A stretch of DNA of 64,000 nt from Caulobacter sp. FWC2 (lineage in GTDB: Bacteria; Pseudomonadota; Alphaproteobacteria; Caulobacterales; Caulobacteraceae): contig NZ_PEBF01000001.1 of the NCBI RefSeq assembly GCF_002742625.1, positions 4,154,001 to 4,218,000 of the forward strand, given 5' to 3'. This document shows, one piece after another, positions 25,089 through 33,709 of this stretch; positions within the stretch are counted from its first letter, which is position 1, and each line of letters starts with the position of its first letter. The notes below the pieces were generated by a model that saw only the letters and a program-made list of their open reading frames with translations, made no database searches and was not told the origin of the DNA. The position numbers and the translations under genes are program-made.

Positions 25089-26315
25089 ATGGCCGGCGGA
25101 TCACCGCGTCCGATCTTGAAGTGGTTGAAGTCGCGTCCGTACCACCTGGCGCCGTGGATCGTGCTGCTGGCGGCCGCGCCGCTGGTCCTGCCGCGCAAGA
25201 CGCCGCCGCAGACATCCGGCGAAGAACCAATCGCCGATCCGCCCGGCCTGTCCGAGGACCGCGCCATGCCGCCGCACCAGTTCGACGCGGCAGAACCCTT
25301 GCGCGGCCGCGCGGCGCGTCATCCCGGCCATATCCCGCTGCTGGGCTGGCGCGACATCCTCTGGCGCACCTGGCTGGAGATCGGCGTCGACCGCCTGCCG
25401 GCCGTGGCCGGGGGCGTGACCTTCTACACCCTGCTAGCTCTGTTCCCGGCCATCGGCGCCTTCGTGTCGCTGTACGGCCTGTTCGCCGACGTGCGGACCG
25501 TCGAGGCGCAGCTGCGCGACATGGCCGGCGTCTTTCCCGCCAGCGTGGTGCAGATCGTCGGCGAGCAGATGCTACGCCTGGCCAGCCAGGGCCAGGCCAA
25601 GCTGGGCGTGGCCTTCGGCTTCTCCCTTCTGCTGTCGATCTGGAGCGCCAACGCCTCCATGCGCACGCTCTTCGACGGGCTGAACATCGCCTATGACGAG
25701 GAGGAGAAACGCCACCTCGTGCCGCGCACCCTGCAGAGCTACGTCTTCACCTTCTGCGCCCTGGCCTATGCAGCGGCAGCGTCGGGCGTGCTGATCGTAA
25801 CGCCCCTTCTCTTGAAGGCCGCGCATCTGTCGGCGCTGGAGGCCATCTGGGCGCCGATCCGCTGGCTGATCGTGCTGGCCATCACCGCCGCAGCCTTCGC
25901 CGTGCTCTATCGTTTCGGCCCCAGCCGGGCCCGGGCCCGCTGGCGGTGGGTGTGGATCGGCGCGGGGGCAGCAGCGACGGGATGGCTGGCCGGCTCGCTG
26001 GGCTTCTCGCTCTACGTCAACACCATCGCCCACTATGACGCCACCTACGGCCCGCTGGGGGCGGTGATCGCCTTCATGGTCTGGGTGTGGTTCTCGATCA
26101 TGGCCATCCTGGTCGGAGCCGAGCTGAACGCCGAGATCGAGCACCAGACCGCCGTCGACTCCACCACCGGCCCGGAACAGCCGATGGGCGCGCGCGGCGC
26201 GGCCATGGCCGACACGGTAGGCCTGGCCTTCCATCCCTGGGAGATGATCAAGCGCGAAGCCGGCATGGTCCGGCGCGTGACCGGCGGGGTGTGGAACAGG
26301 GTGCGGAGGCGCTAG
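25089..26315 (+). CDS. YihY/BrkB-family inner membrane protein
   Basis: The 408-residue product has a hydrophobic N-terminal segment and a family core with several membrane helices: DRLPAVAGGVTFYTLLALFP, AFVSLYGLFADV, FGFSLLLSIWSANASMRTLF, and later GAVIAFMVWVWFSIMAILVGAELNAE. This is the BrkB (YihY) family, whose true activity is unsettled. Earlier naming as RNase BN is an error. An extra N-terminal proline-rich part of about 75 residues precedes the conserved core. The ATG has a GGAGGG ribosome site at about 25077-25082. Confidence 0.92.
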   Translation: MAGGSPRPILKWLKSRPYHLAPWIVLLAAAPLVLPRKTPPQTSGEEPIADPPGLSEDRAMPPHQFDAAEPLRGRAARHPGHIPLLGWRDILWRTWLEIGVDRLPAVAGGVTFYTLLALFPAIGAFVSLYGLFADVRTVEAQLRDMAGVFPASVVQIVGEQMLRLASQGQAKLGVAFGFSLLLSIWSANASMRTLFDGLNIAYDEEEKRHLVPRTLQSYVFTFCALAYAAAASGVLIVTPLLLKAAHLSALEAIWAPIRWLIVLAITAAAFAVLYRFGPSRARARWRWVWIGAGAAATGWLAGSLGFSLYVNTIAHYDATYGPLGAVIAFMVWVWFSIMAILVGAELNAEIEHQTAVDSTTGPEQPMGARGAAMADTVGLAFHPWEMIKREAGMVRRVTGGVWNRVRRR

Positions 26316-26400
26316 GCTTCCCACTGACTTTCTCTCTCTTCCCCTTCTGGGGGAGGAGAGTGCTTTCCTTGCAGCGCCTCAGCCCTTAGAGACGCTGCCC

Positions 26401-26928
26401 ATGTCGCTTCTCACGCCCTATCAGGACCACGAACTGGCCGACATCGCCGCCCTGGTGAACTCCGCCTATCGCGGCGAGCTGGCGACCCAGGGCTGGACCA
26501 GCGAGAGCTATCTGCTGGGCGGCCAGCGCACCGACGAGGCGTCCCTGCGCGCCGACCTGGCGGCCACGCCGGGCGCGACCCTTCTGACCCTGCGCGACGC
26601 GGAGGGCGACAAGCCCTACGCCTCGGTGTGGGTCCAGCCGTCCGAGGGCGACGCCTGGTATGTCGGCATGGTCACCGTATCGCCCCTGCGCCAGGCCGGC
26701 GGCATCGGCCGTACGATGCTGGAAGCCGCCGAAAACCACGCCAGAGCGCGCGGCGGCAAGACCATGGAAATGACCGTCATCTCCGTGCGAGACACGCTGA
26801 TCGCCTGGTACGAACGCCGCGGCTACCGCCTGACCGGCAAGACCGAACCCTTCCCCTATGGGGACGAACGCTTCGGCGTTCCGCAGCGCGACGACCTGCA
26901 TTTCGTGATCCTGGAAAAAGCGCTTTAG
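26401..26928 (+). CDS. GNAT-family N-acetyltransferase
   Basis: The 175-residue protein has the GNAT fold: VNSAYRG at the start, WYVGMVTVSPLRQAGGIGRTMLE with the acetyl-CoA pyrophosphate loop (Q-x-x-G-x-G type), and the terminal AWYERRGYRLTG motif. The substrate cannot be predicted. It follows the BrkB gene by 85 bases, which include a small GC-rich hairpin repeat, so co-transcription is uncertain. Confidence 0.9.
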   Translation: MSLLTPYQDHELADIAALVNSAYRGELATQGWTSESYLLGGQRTDEASLRADLAATPGATLLTLRDAEGDKPYASVWVQPSEGDAWYVGMVTVSPLRQAGGIGRTMLEAAENHARARGGKTMEMTVISVRDTLIAWYERRGYRLTGKTEPFPYGDERFGVPQRDDLHFVILEKAL

Positions 26929-27018
26929 GCGCGCTCAACCGGCGCATTACCGAACCTTAAGTAGCCCTCGCCCCGCGCTCGGCCTCACATGCCGGCGTTC
27001 TTGGTTCAGGGGCTTTTC

Positions 27019-27789
27019 ATGTCGTTCATTTCCCGCGTCGCCCTCGGCGCAGCGCTCGCGCTCGCCGTGACCGCTTCGGCGCAGGCCGCCATCACGCCTG
27101 TTCCCGTCGGCCAGCCGCTGGCGCGGTTCGACAAGCTCCAGCCGGCCACCCACCGCTATCTGCGCTACCGGCAGATGGGCGACACCATCACGCCGCTGGA
27201 CGTCTGGACCCGCGAGATCCGCATCGAGCCCGACAAGGCCGGAGTCAAGCGCCTGCACATCGTCCAGCACTGGGACGGCTCGACGCCGGGCGTGGTGAAA
27301 AAGCTCGACAGCTGGTTCGAGCTTGGCACCTTCCGCCCGTTCGCCCACGAGCGCCGCGTCACCGGCAAGGACGGCCAGACCAAGATCGAAGGCTTCGACT
27401 TCAAGCCCGACCGGATCGTCGGGTTGAAGGACATGGAGGGCAATACGACGGCCGCCTACGACATGGCCTCGCCGCAGCCGGCCTTCAATTTCGAGACCGA
27501 CATGGAGTTCCTGCAGGCCCTACCGCTGGCCAAGGGCTACGAGGCCTCGGTTGTCTTCCACCATCCAGGCGGCGAGGCCCCGGCGGCTTACGTGTTCAAG
27601 GTCACGGGCAGCGAAGTCCTGACCAGCTCGGCCGGCGGCAAGGTCGACTGCTGGGTGGTGACCACCGACTACAACCACCCCGAAATGAAGCCGACGACCT
27701 TCTGGCTGGCCAAGGACAGCCAGGTGGTCATCAAGAACGTCGCGATCGCGCCGGACGGGTCGACCTGGGTGAAGACGCTGTTGTGGTAG
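27019..27789 (+). CDS. secreted protein, DUF3108-like
   Basis: From the ATG at 27019 the product is 256 residues with a Sec signal peptide (MSFISRVALGAALALAVTAS, ending ASAQAA). The mature chain is beta-rich and contains DSWFELGTFRPFAHERR and GKVDCWVVTTDYN, a pattern seen in DUF3108 and similar lipid-binding-like periplasmic folds. This assignment is tentative. An in-frame codon at 26989 would add ten residues before the signal. CAGGGG precedes the chosen ATG. It ends four bases before the convergent MocR gene. Confidence 0.75.
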   Translation: MSFISRVALGAALALAVTASAQAAITPVPVGQPLARFDKLQPATHRYLRYRQMGDTITPLDVWTREIRIEPDKAGVKRLHIVQHWDGSTPGVVKKLDSWFELGTFRPFAHERRVTGKDGQTKIEGFDFKPDRIVGLKDMEGNTTAAYDMASPQPAFNFETDMEFLQALPLAKGYEASVVFHHPGGEAPAAYVFKVTGSEVLTSSAGGKVDCWVVTTDYNHPEMKPTTFWLAKDSQVVIKNVAIAPDGSTWVKTLLW

Positions 27790-27793
27790 ACGC

Positions 27794-29170
27794 CTAAATC
27801 ACCGCCCGGGAGCGCTCCGAGACTTCGCTCGACAGCGCCCCGGCGACGATCTCCAGGCCTCGGCGAAGGGTCTCGCGGTCCGGCGCCGCGCCCAGGCAGA
27901 CGCGAACGCCGCTCTCGGGACCGGCCTCGACCACCGGGGCCGACGGCGGCGTGATCTCGGCCCCGCCGCGCAGGGCTCGGCCGGCCAGGCGCTCGGCCTC
28001 AAGCTCGCTCATCGGCAGCCAGATGTGCGGGGCGGTCTCGGCATAGACCGGCTCCATGGCCGGCCCCAGCAGGTCGCGGGCCATGGCCATGCGGATACGG
28101 GCCTCGTCGCGAGTCTCGGCCAGGATAGCGTCGGCTCCGCCGTCCTCGATCCACTGGGTGGCGATCAGCCCGCCGAAGGTTGGCGGCGCATAGACCGACA
28201 CCCGCACCGCATCCAGCACCCGCTCGAAGGTCTCGGCGGCCGGAACGACCAGGAAGCCGGCGCGGAGGCCGGGCGCCAGAGTCTTGGAGACGCCCGAGAC
28301 ATGGAAGGTCCGCTCCGGCGCCAGCATTGCGAACGGCGGCGGCGCGCCTTCGGCATAGGCGCCGTAGATGTCGTCCTCGACGATGGTCAGGTCGTGCTTG
28401 CGGGCTATGGCGACGATGGTGTCGCGGCGGGCGAGGCTCATGATCCGGCCCGTGGGGTTCTGCAAGGTCGGCAGCACGGCCAGCACCTTGGATCCGGTCG
28501 CGGCGATGGCCTTCTCCAGGGCGTCCGGGCGCAGGCCCTCGCTATCCATCGCCAAGCCCCGGACGCGCCAGCCGCTGTGCAGGGCCAGGGTCTTGAGGCC
28601 GTGATAGGCCAGATGCTCGGTCAACATCACGTCGCCGGGCCGCAGAACCGCGCCCAGCGCCAGGGCCAGGCCTTGCTGGGCGCCGGCGCAGCAGATCAGC
28701 CGGCGCCAGTCGACGCTTTCATAGCTGCTGGTCCGCGCCAGCCAGGCCGCGCCGGCTCGACGTTGGGTCTCATGGCCCGCCGGCGGGGCGTAGGTCAGGT
28801 GCTCCAGCAGGTCAGGACGCCGACGCAGACGGGCCAGGGCTTCGGGCAGGCGCGCGCCGGCCGGGGCCTGGGCGGCGATGTTCTGGGCCAGGTTGATCGG
28901 GCCATCGCGCTCATGGGGTCGGTGCTCGGCCGGGGCGTTGACGAAGCTGCCGCGCCCCACATGGGCGCTGACCAGCCCGGCCTTCTCGGCCTCGACATAG
29001 GCCCGCGTCACGGTCCCCAGGCCCACGCCCAGGCGATAGGCCAGCTCGCGCTGCGGCGGCAGGCGCTCTCCGGCGGCCAGCACGCCCGAGCCGATATCGG
29101 CGCGCAGCACCGCCACCAGCCGCTCGTAGAGCGGGGCGCCGCCGTCAGGAAGGGTTGGGGTCCAGGCCAC
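27794..29170 (-). CDS. MocR/PdxR-type regulator (GntR helix fused to aminotransferase fold)
   Basis: The N-terminal GntR winged helix is clear: PLYERLVAVLRADIGSGVLA, then GERLPPQRELAYRLGVGLGT and VTRAYVEAEKAGLV. A fold-type I aminotransferase domain follows, with VEDDIYG and the pyridoxal lysine in HVSGVSKTLAPGLRAG. The product has 458 residues. MocR proteins sense amino acids or vitamin B6 forms and commonly control a neighbouring gene. The divergent LysE-type exporter at 29293 is the obvious target, with a 19-bp palindrome between them. Confidence 0.92.
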   Translation of the reverse strand: MAWTPTLPDGGAPLYERLVAVLRADIGSGVLAAGERLPPQRELAYRLGVGLGTVTRAYVEAEKAGLVSAHVGRGSFVNAPAEHRPHERDGPINLAQNIAAQAPAGARLPEALARLRRRPDLLEHLTYAPPAGHETQRRAGAAWLARTSSYESVDWRRLICCAGAQQGLALALGAVLRPGDVMLTEHLAYHGLKTLALHSGWRVRGLAMDSEGLRPDALEKAIAATGSKVLAVLPTLQNPTGRIMSLARRDTIVAIARKHDLTIVEDDIYGAYAEGAPPPFAMLAPERTFHVSGVSKTLAPGLRAGFLVVPAAETFERVLDAVRVSVYAPPTFGGLIATQWIEDGGADAILAETRDEARIRMAMARDLLGPAMEPVYAETAPHIWLPMSELEAERLAGRALRGGAEITPPSAPVVEAGPESGVRVCLGAAPDRETLRRGLEIVAGALSSEVSERSRAVI

Positions 29171-29189
29171 GTGTGTCGTGCGTCTCGTT

Positions 29190-29208
29190 TATTGTCATGA
29201 TGACAATA
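29190..29208. promoter_or_regulatory. 19-bp perfect palindrome, candidate MocR operator
   Basis: TATTGTCATGATGACAATA reads the same on both strands around a central G/C. It lies 20 bases upstream of the MocR start and 85 bases upstream of the LysE-type start. It stands out as AT-rich in a GC-rich region, so it may also overlap the promoters. Confidence 0.55.
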
Positions 29209-29292
29209 TGCAATTTGACTCACGATACAATGGAAATCATCACCGTGACACCTCGGTCGGCGTACCGAGACGCCTTCCAAGGGAGACCGGAG

Positions 29293-29958
29293 ATGACCCC
29301 CGAACTGCTGCTCGCCTACGTGCTGTTCTGCTTCGCCACGGCGGGGACGCCTGGGCCGAACAACATGATGCTGCTGGCGTCCGGGGCGAACCTCGGCTTC
29401 CGCCGAACGGTGCTGCATATCCTGGGGATCAGCTGCGGCCTGGGCTTCATGGTGCTGTGCATGGGCCTGGGCCTGGGCGGCGCGTTCCGGACCTATCCGG
29501 TGTTGCACGAAGTGCTGCGCTGGGTCGGGGCCGCGTACATGCTGTGGCTGGCCTGGAAGATCGGGACGTCCAGCAAGGTCAGCGACAAGGACCTGCGCAA
29601 GCCGATGACCTTCCTGCAGGCGGCGGCGTTCCAGTGGGTGAACCCGAAGGCCTGGGCCATGGCGCTCGGCGCTGTCACGACCTATGCGCCCGAGGGCAGC
29701 GGCTGGACCCTCGTGCCGCTTCTGGCCGGAACCTTCATGCTGATCGGCGCGCCGTGCAGCGCGGCTTGGGCGGGGTTCGGCCAGGGCCTGCGGCCGTTTC
29801 TGGATCGCCCAGCGGTGTTGCGGACGTTCAATATCGTGATGGCGGTGCTGCTGGTGGCGTCGCTGTATCCGCTGCTCGTGGACCACAAGGCCAAGCCGGT
29901 CAGCCTGGAGGCCCTGGCGGACGCCCCCGCGCCGCCGCCGATGCGGTCGCACGGGTGA
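29293..29958 (+). CDS. LysE/RhtB-family amino acid exporter
   Basis: The 221-residue membrane protein carries LysE-family marks: FCFATAGTPGPNNMMLLASG near the start (the GPN signature), then FRRTVLHILGISCGLGFMVL, GAAYMLWLAWKI and FQWVNPKAWAMALGA. About six helices are expected. The ATG at 29293 has a GGGAGACCGGAG ribosome region. Upstream in-frame codons would pass through the operator. It probably exports an amino acid under control of the divergent MocR regulator. Confidence 0.92.
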   Translation: MTPELLLAYVLFCFATAGTPGPNNMMLLASGANLGFRRTVLHILGISCGLGFMVLCMGLGLGGAFRTYPVLHEVLRWVGAAYMLWLAWKIGTSSKVSDKDLRKPMTFLQAAAFQWVNPKAWAMALGAVTTYAPEGSGWTLVPLLAGTFMLIGAPCSAAWAGFGQGLRPFLDRPAVLRTFNIVMAVLLVASLYPLLVDHKAKPVSLEALADAPAPPPMRSHG

Positions 29959-29969
29959 GCTTCAAAAAT

Positions 29970-30017
29970 CTTGTCATCCCGGAAGCCTCTCCGCTTCGCT
30001 GCGGCCGGGATGACAAG
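29970..30017. repeat. inverted-repeat element (CTTGTCATCCCGG arms)
   Basis: CTTGTCATCCCGG (29970-29982) and CCGGGATGACAAG (30005-30017) are exact 13-bp reverse complements around a 22-base GC-rich centre (AAGCCTCTCCGCTTCGCTGC...). Elements of this appearance are scattered in alphaproteobacterial intergenic regions. It may also act as a terminator for the LysE gene. Confidence 0.7.
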
Positions 30018-30072
30018 CTATTTGCGTGTGGAGAAGGGTTGCCTCAGGTTCGGGTAAATTCGAGGACCCCCC

Positions 30073-30546
30073 ATGCGCCTGCTTCTCGCCCTTGCCCTCA
30101 CCGCGCTACTCGCCACGAGCGCCGCCGCCCAGGATCTCAAGGTCACGGTCGCCGGTCGCGACACCGTCACCCTGAGCCCCAAGGACCTCGCCGCCCTGCC
30201 CCGCGCCAAGGCTACGATCACGGTCAAGGGCGCGGCCGTCACCTATGAGGGCGTCCGGCTCGACGCCGTGCTGGCCCAGGCCGGCGTGGTGCATGGCGAG
30301 CGCCTGATGGGGCGATACCTGAACCAGGTGATCATCGCCCGCGCCGCCGACGGCTTCTTCAGCGTGCTGTCCCTGGCCGAGACCGATCCGGTCTATCGCG
30401 CCAATCCGGTGGTGGTCGCAGACACCGTGGGCGGCCACAAGCTGGACGACCGCGAAGGCCCCTATCGCCTCGTGGTTGACGGCGACCTGCGTGCATCGCG
30501 CGCGCCGCGCCAGCTAGTGTCGATCGAGGTCAAGCCGGCGTTCTGA
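30073..30546 (+). CDS. secreted molybdopterin-binding-like domain protein
   Basis: A signal peptide (MRLLLALALTALLATSAAAQ) leads 137 mature residues with the pattern ITVKGAAVTYEGVRLDAVLAQAG, then QVIIARAADGFFSVLSLAE and EGPYRLVVDGD. This matches the sulfite oxidase-like molybdopterin-binding fold found in small periplasmic proteins. The usual cofactor cysteine is not visible, so the protein may not bind a molybdenum centre. The role is unknown. It is monocistronic; a small hairpin (GACCTGC-TCAC-GCAGGTC) follows at 30569-30586. Confidence 0.8.
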   Translation: MRLLLALALTALLATSAAAQDLKVTVAGRDTVTLSPKDLAALPRAKATITVKGAAVTYEGVRLDAVLAQAGVVHGERLMGRYLNQVIIARAADGFFSVLSLAETDPVYRANPVVVADTVGGHKLDDREGPYRLVVDGDLRASRAPRQLVSIEVKPAF

Positions 30547-30568
30547 GACTCAGCACAGACCCCCACCT

Positions 30569-30586
30569 GACCTGCTCACGCAGGTC
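30569..30586 (+). terminator. short hairpin after the 30073-30546 gene
   Basis: GACCTGC-TCAC-GCAGGTC is a 7-bp stem with a 4-base loop 22 bases after the stop. No T-tract follows, so termination activity is doubtful. Confidence 0.4.
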
Positions 30587-30685
30587 TGTCCGCCCCCAAG
30601 CGGGGCGGAGGGATAGCGCTCCCCCCCCTGTTGGGGGAGGGGGACCGACGAACGGCGGTGGAGGGGGCCGGCTCCGGCCCCCTGC
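30587..30685. repeat. GC-rich intergenic repeat element
   Basis: The tract contains CTCCCCCCCCTGTTGGGGGAG and the perfect hairpin GGGGGCCGG-CT-CCGGCCCCC (30663-30682). It has the same CTCCCCC...GGGGGAGG arrangement as the elements at 58782-58919, 8316-8345 and 26338-26360. It fills the gap between two genes on opposite strands. Confidence 0.6.
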
Positions 30686-30691
30686 CCTTTC

Positions 30692-31219
30692 CTAAGCCGC
30701 CTTCAGCCGTTCCGGCCCAATCCCCAGGAAGTCGCGCTTGCCCAGCGGTACGCCCTTGTGGCGCAGGATGTCGTAGGCGGTGACGACGTGGAACTGGAAG
30801 TTCGGGATCACGAACTCCAGCAGATAGTCCAGACCCGTGAACTGCAGCGTGAACGGGCCGGCCGGCACGGTGACCTCGCGCGTCTCGGCGCCGTCGAAGG
30901 CCGAGGCCGGGACGCTCTCGACATAGGCCAGGGTCCTGGCGATGCGGTCCTGCAGGTCGGCGAAGGTCTTCTCCTCGTCGGCCATGGGCGGCGCATCGAG
31001 GCCCGTTAGGCGAGCGACCGCGCCCTTGGCCGTGTCCGAGACCCGCTGGATCTGGCCGGACAGGGGCAGCATGTCCTCGAACAGCCGCGCCTCGACATAG
31101 GCGTCGGGGCTGGTTCCGGCGGCCTCGGCATGGGCCTTGGCCTTTTCGAGCAGCAGCAGCAGCGTCTTAAGGCCGCGCGTGAGCGACGTCACGGCGACGG
31201 TCTGGAGGGTGACGGACAT
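30692..31219 (-). CDS. DUF1993 family protein
   Basis: From the ATG at 31219 the product is 175 residues and matches DUF1993: SLTRGLKTLLLLLEKAKAHA, ARLFEDMLPLSGQIQRVSDT, AKGAVARLTGL, and the C-terminal FQFHVVTAYDILRHKGVPLG. The family resembles DinB-type four-helix bundles, and the function is unknown. GAGGAA lies six bases before the ATG. A candidate operator (31310-31324) lies upstream. The gene is downstream of the GGDEF-EAL gene on the same strand. Confidence 0.88.
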   Translation of the reverse strand: MSVTLQTVAVTSLTRGLKTLLLLLEKAKAHAEAAGTSPDAYVEARLFEDMLPLSGQIQRVSDTAKGAVARLTGLDAPPMADEEKTFADLQDRIARTLAYVESVPASAFDGAETREVTVPAGPFTLQFTGLDYLLEFVIPNFQFHVVTAYDILRHKGVPLGKRDFLGIGPERLKAA

Positions 31220-31309
31220 GGGAAATTCCTCGCTGAGCCCGCCGGACGCACCCGTACAGGCTAGGCGGTGACTTAAGCCCGCTCCAGGATAGTTTTCAAT
31301 CGATACTGA

Positions 31310-31324
31310 TGACAATCGTTGTCA
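31310..31324. promoter_or_regulatory. inverted repeat upstream of the DUF1993 gene
   Basis: TGACAA-TCG-TTGTCA is a perfect 6-3-6 inverted repeat 91 bases before the DUF1993 start and five bases from the GGDEF-EAL stop. It has the half-site TTGTCA in common with the MocR-LysE palindrome, but in the opposite arrangement. A regulator cannot be named. Confidence 0.4.
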
Positions 31325-31328
31325 GCAG

Positions 31329-33536
31329 CTATGCGCTCGTCGTTAGTTTCACGCGGCCGCCGTCGGCGACCAGGGCGTCGATCGCGTCGGCCGGCACGGC
31401 GGCGCTGAACAGGAAGCCCTGGGCCTGGCCGCAGCCGATCTCCTTCAGCTGCTCGCGCTGGACATTGGTCTCAACGCCCTCGGCGATTACCGAGAGATGC
31501 AGGGCCTTGGCCAGGCGGACGATGGCGTGGACCACGGCGCCCGCTTCCTTGTCCTCGCCAAGCGGGGTGATGAAGCTGCGGTCGATCTTGATCTTGTCGA
31601 TTGGATAGCGGCGCAGATAGCTAAGCGAGCTGTAGCCGGTGCCAAAGTCGTCCAGGGCCAGCGAGAAGCCCATCTCGCGCAGGCGCTCGATGGCGTCGTG
31701 GGTGGTTTCGTCGTCGCCCAGCAGTGCGCCCTCGGTGATCTCCAGCTCGATCCCCTGAGCCCGCGCGCCGGTCTCTTCCAGCAGGTCGGCGACCTGGCGG
31801 GGGAAGTCGGCCTGCTTCATCTGCAGGGCCGAGACGTTGACGGCGACCTTCAGGCCCTTCCAGCGCAGGCTGTCGGCGAAGGCGCGGCGCATGACCAGGC
31901 GCCCGAGCTCGTCGATCAGGCCACAGTCCTCGGCCAGGGGCACGAAGGCGGCGGGCGAGATCGCGCCCCGGGTCGGGTGCGTCCAGCGGGCCAGGGCCTC
32001 GACCCCGACAATCTTGCCGACCGCGTCGACCTGAGGCTGGTAGGCCAGCCAGACGCCGCCGTCCTGCATGGCCTGGCGCAGGTCGGTCTCCAGCCCGCGC
32101 CGCACGCGCAGGGCCGCGTCCATGTCGGCTTCAAAAAAGCAGTAGCGGCCTCGCCCCTCGTCCTTGGCGCGGTACAGCGCCACGTCGGCACGCCGCGCGG
32201 CCTCGACCGAGCCCACATGGGCCTCATCGGCGCCGATCAAGGCCACGCCGACCGAGCCGCTGACGAAAATGCCGCCGCAGGACAATTCCAGCGAGCCCGA
32301 CAGAGCCTCGACCAGACGCTCGGCCAGGGCCACCGCGCCGCGCCCGTCGATCTGGGCGGCCACGACGCCGAACTCGTCGCCGCCCAGCCGGGCGACGGTC
32401 TCGTTCGTGCGGCAGACGGAGGTCAGCCGGCAGGCCACGGCGCGGATCAACTCGTCGCCCGCCGCGTGGCCGTAGGTGTCGTTGACGGCCTTGAAGCGGT
32501 CGAGGTCGATGGCCAGAACGGCCATCTGGCCGCCGTGCCGCGATAGGCCGTCGATCGCCTGGTGAAGCCGCTCCTCAAACAGGCTGCGGTTGGGCAGGCC
32601 GGTCAGGGCGTCGTGCAGGGCCATGTGCTTGGCGCGCGCTTCGCTGGCGACCAGGTTCTCGGCGGCTTGCCGGCCGCGCCGCGCCAGGACGACGAACAGG
32701 GCCGCCAGGGCGAACAGCACCAGCAGCAGCGGCGGCAGGGTCTTGCGCAGCAGCTGACCGCCCGGATGCGGCGGCGACCAGCCGAGCGTGGCGACGACCG
32801 CGCCGTCCGCGCCCCGCAACGGCACGTGGGCGAAGCCTTTTTCACGCTCGGCATCGGCTCGATGCAGATGGACCCCGGTCAACAGGAACTGGCTGGCGAA
32901 GCCGCTCAGGAAGGGCGCGTCCATCCTGGTCGCCGCCACCACGACGGGCGCCCGCGCGCCCTTGATCAGGGCGGTCCCGAAGTCGGGCTGAACCAGGGCG
33001 GCCGTGGTCATATAGATATCATCGCCTAGGCGCGTGGTCGCGCTGGCCGACACCGCCGTCGAAACAAGCTTGTCGTCAGCCTTGCGACCGGCGGGCCGGG
33101 GGGCATTGCGCTCCAGCCGCCGCAAGCGCGCGACCACAGGCGCGAAGGCCTCGACCCGCGCCTGGGCCTCGGCGGGAGCAAGGCTATTCTGGCCCGCCTG
33201 GGCCAGCAGGAGCTGGTCGGCGTCGTCCAGCACGACGATCTCGTCGAAGCCGGCCTGGTCGATCAGGAAGGTGGCGATATTGGCGCGGACCCAGGTCGGG
33301 TCGTAGCGGTTGTCGACATGGCGAACCGCCTCGTCCCACAGGGTCTGGGGAACCAGGCTGCGCTCCATGTCGACGACCTTGACCCGCAGGCCGCTCGCCA
33401 CCAGCGCCTCGTCGTGGGTTAGCGCCCCCTTGTCGACCCGCTCGGCGATGATGAAGACCATGCACAGCAAAAGCGCCACAGCCGCCAATGTGATGGCCGC
33501 CATGGGCATGGCGATCTTCTTCTCCAGCCGCGTCAT
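31329..33536 (-). CDS. membrane GGDEF-EAL protein with CHASE4-like sensor
   Basis: The 735-residue protein handles cyclic di-GMP. A first membrane helix (MPMAAITLAAVALLLCMVFI) and a second near residue 270 (LPPLLLVLFALAALFVVLAR) enclose a periplasmic domain with QTLWDEAVRHVDNR, resembling CHASE4. The cyclase domain has an intact RLGGDEFGV. The phosphodiesterase domain has VEALARW (EAL), EITEGALL, DDFGTGYSS and KIDRSF, so both activities look possible. It is located at the inner membrane. No partner gene is adjacent except the DUF1993 gene downstream. Confidence 0.93.
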   Translation of the reverse strand: MTRLEKKIAMPMAAITLAAVALLLCMVFIIAERVDKGALTHDEALVASGLRVKVVDMERSLVPQTLWDEAVRHVDNRYDPTWVRANIATFLIDQAGFDEIVVLDDADQLLLAQAGQNSLAPAEAQARVEAFAPVVARLRRLERNAPRPAGRKADDKLVSTAVSASATTRLGDDIYMTTAALVQPDFGTALIKGARAPVVVAATRMDAPFLSGFASQFLLTGVHLHRADAEREKGFAHVPLRGADGAVVATLGWSPPHPGGQLLRKTLPPLLLVLFALAALFVVLARRGRQAAENLVASEARAKHMALHDALTGLPNRSLFEERLHQAIDGLSRHGGQMAVLAIDLDRFKAVNDTYGHAAGDELIRAVACRLTSVCRTNETVARLGGDEFGVVAAQIDGRGAVALAERLVEALSGSLELSCGGIFVSGSVGVALIGADEAHVGSVEAARRADVALYRAKDEGRGRYCFFEADMDAALRVRRGLETDLRQAMQDGGVWLAYQPQVDAVGKIVGVEALARWTHPTRGAISPAAFVPLAEDCGLIDELGRLVMRRAFADSLRWKGLKVAVNVSALQMKQADFPRQVADLLEETGARAQGIELEITEGALLGDDETTHDAIERLREMGFSLALDDFGTGYSSLSYLRRYPIDKIKIDRSFITPLGEDKEAGAVVHAIVRLAKALHLSVIAEGVETNVQREQLKEIGCGQAQGFLFSAAVPADAIDALVADGGRVKLTTSA

Positions 33537-33709
33537 CAGCGACAGCCCCGCTTTACTTCAGTATTCGAAATCTAGTCCTGAGCGCATAAGGCTAAGCTTC
33601 AGATAACGAGTCGAACGACTGAGCTGGCGCGCGCGCGACCAAACGTCGCGCCGGCTCCATTCCCTTCGGCCTGGAAAGGCTCTAGACAGACCGACCCAAT
33701 CCTCCAGCC

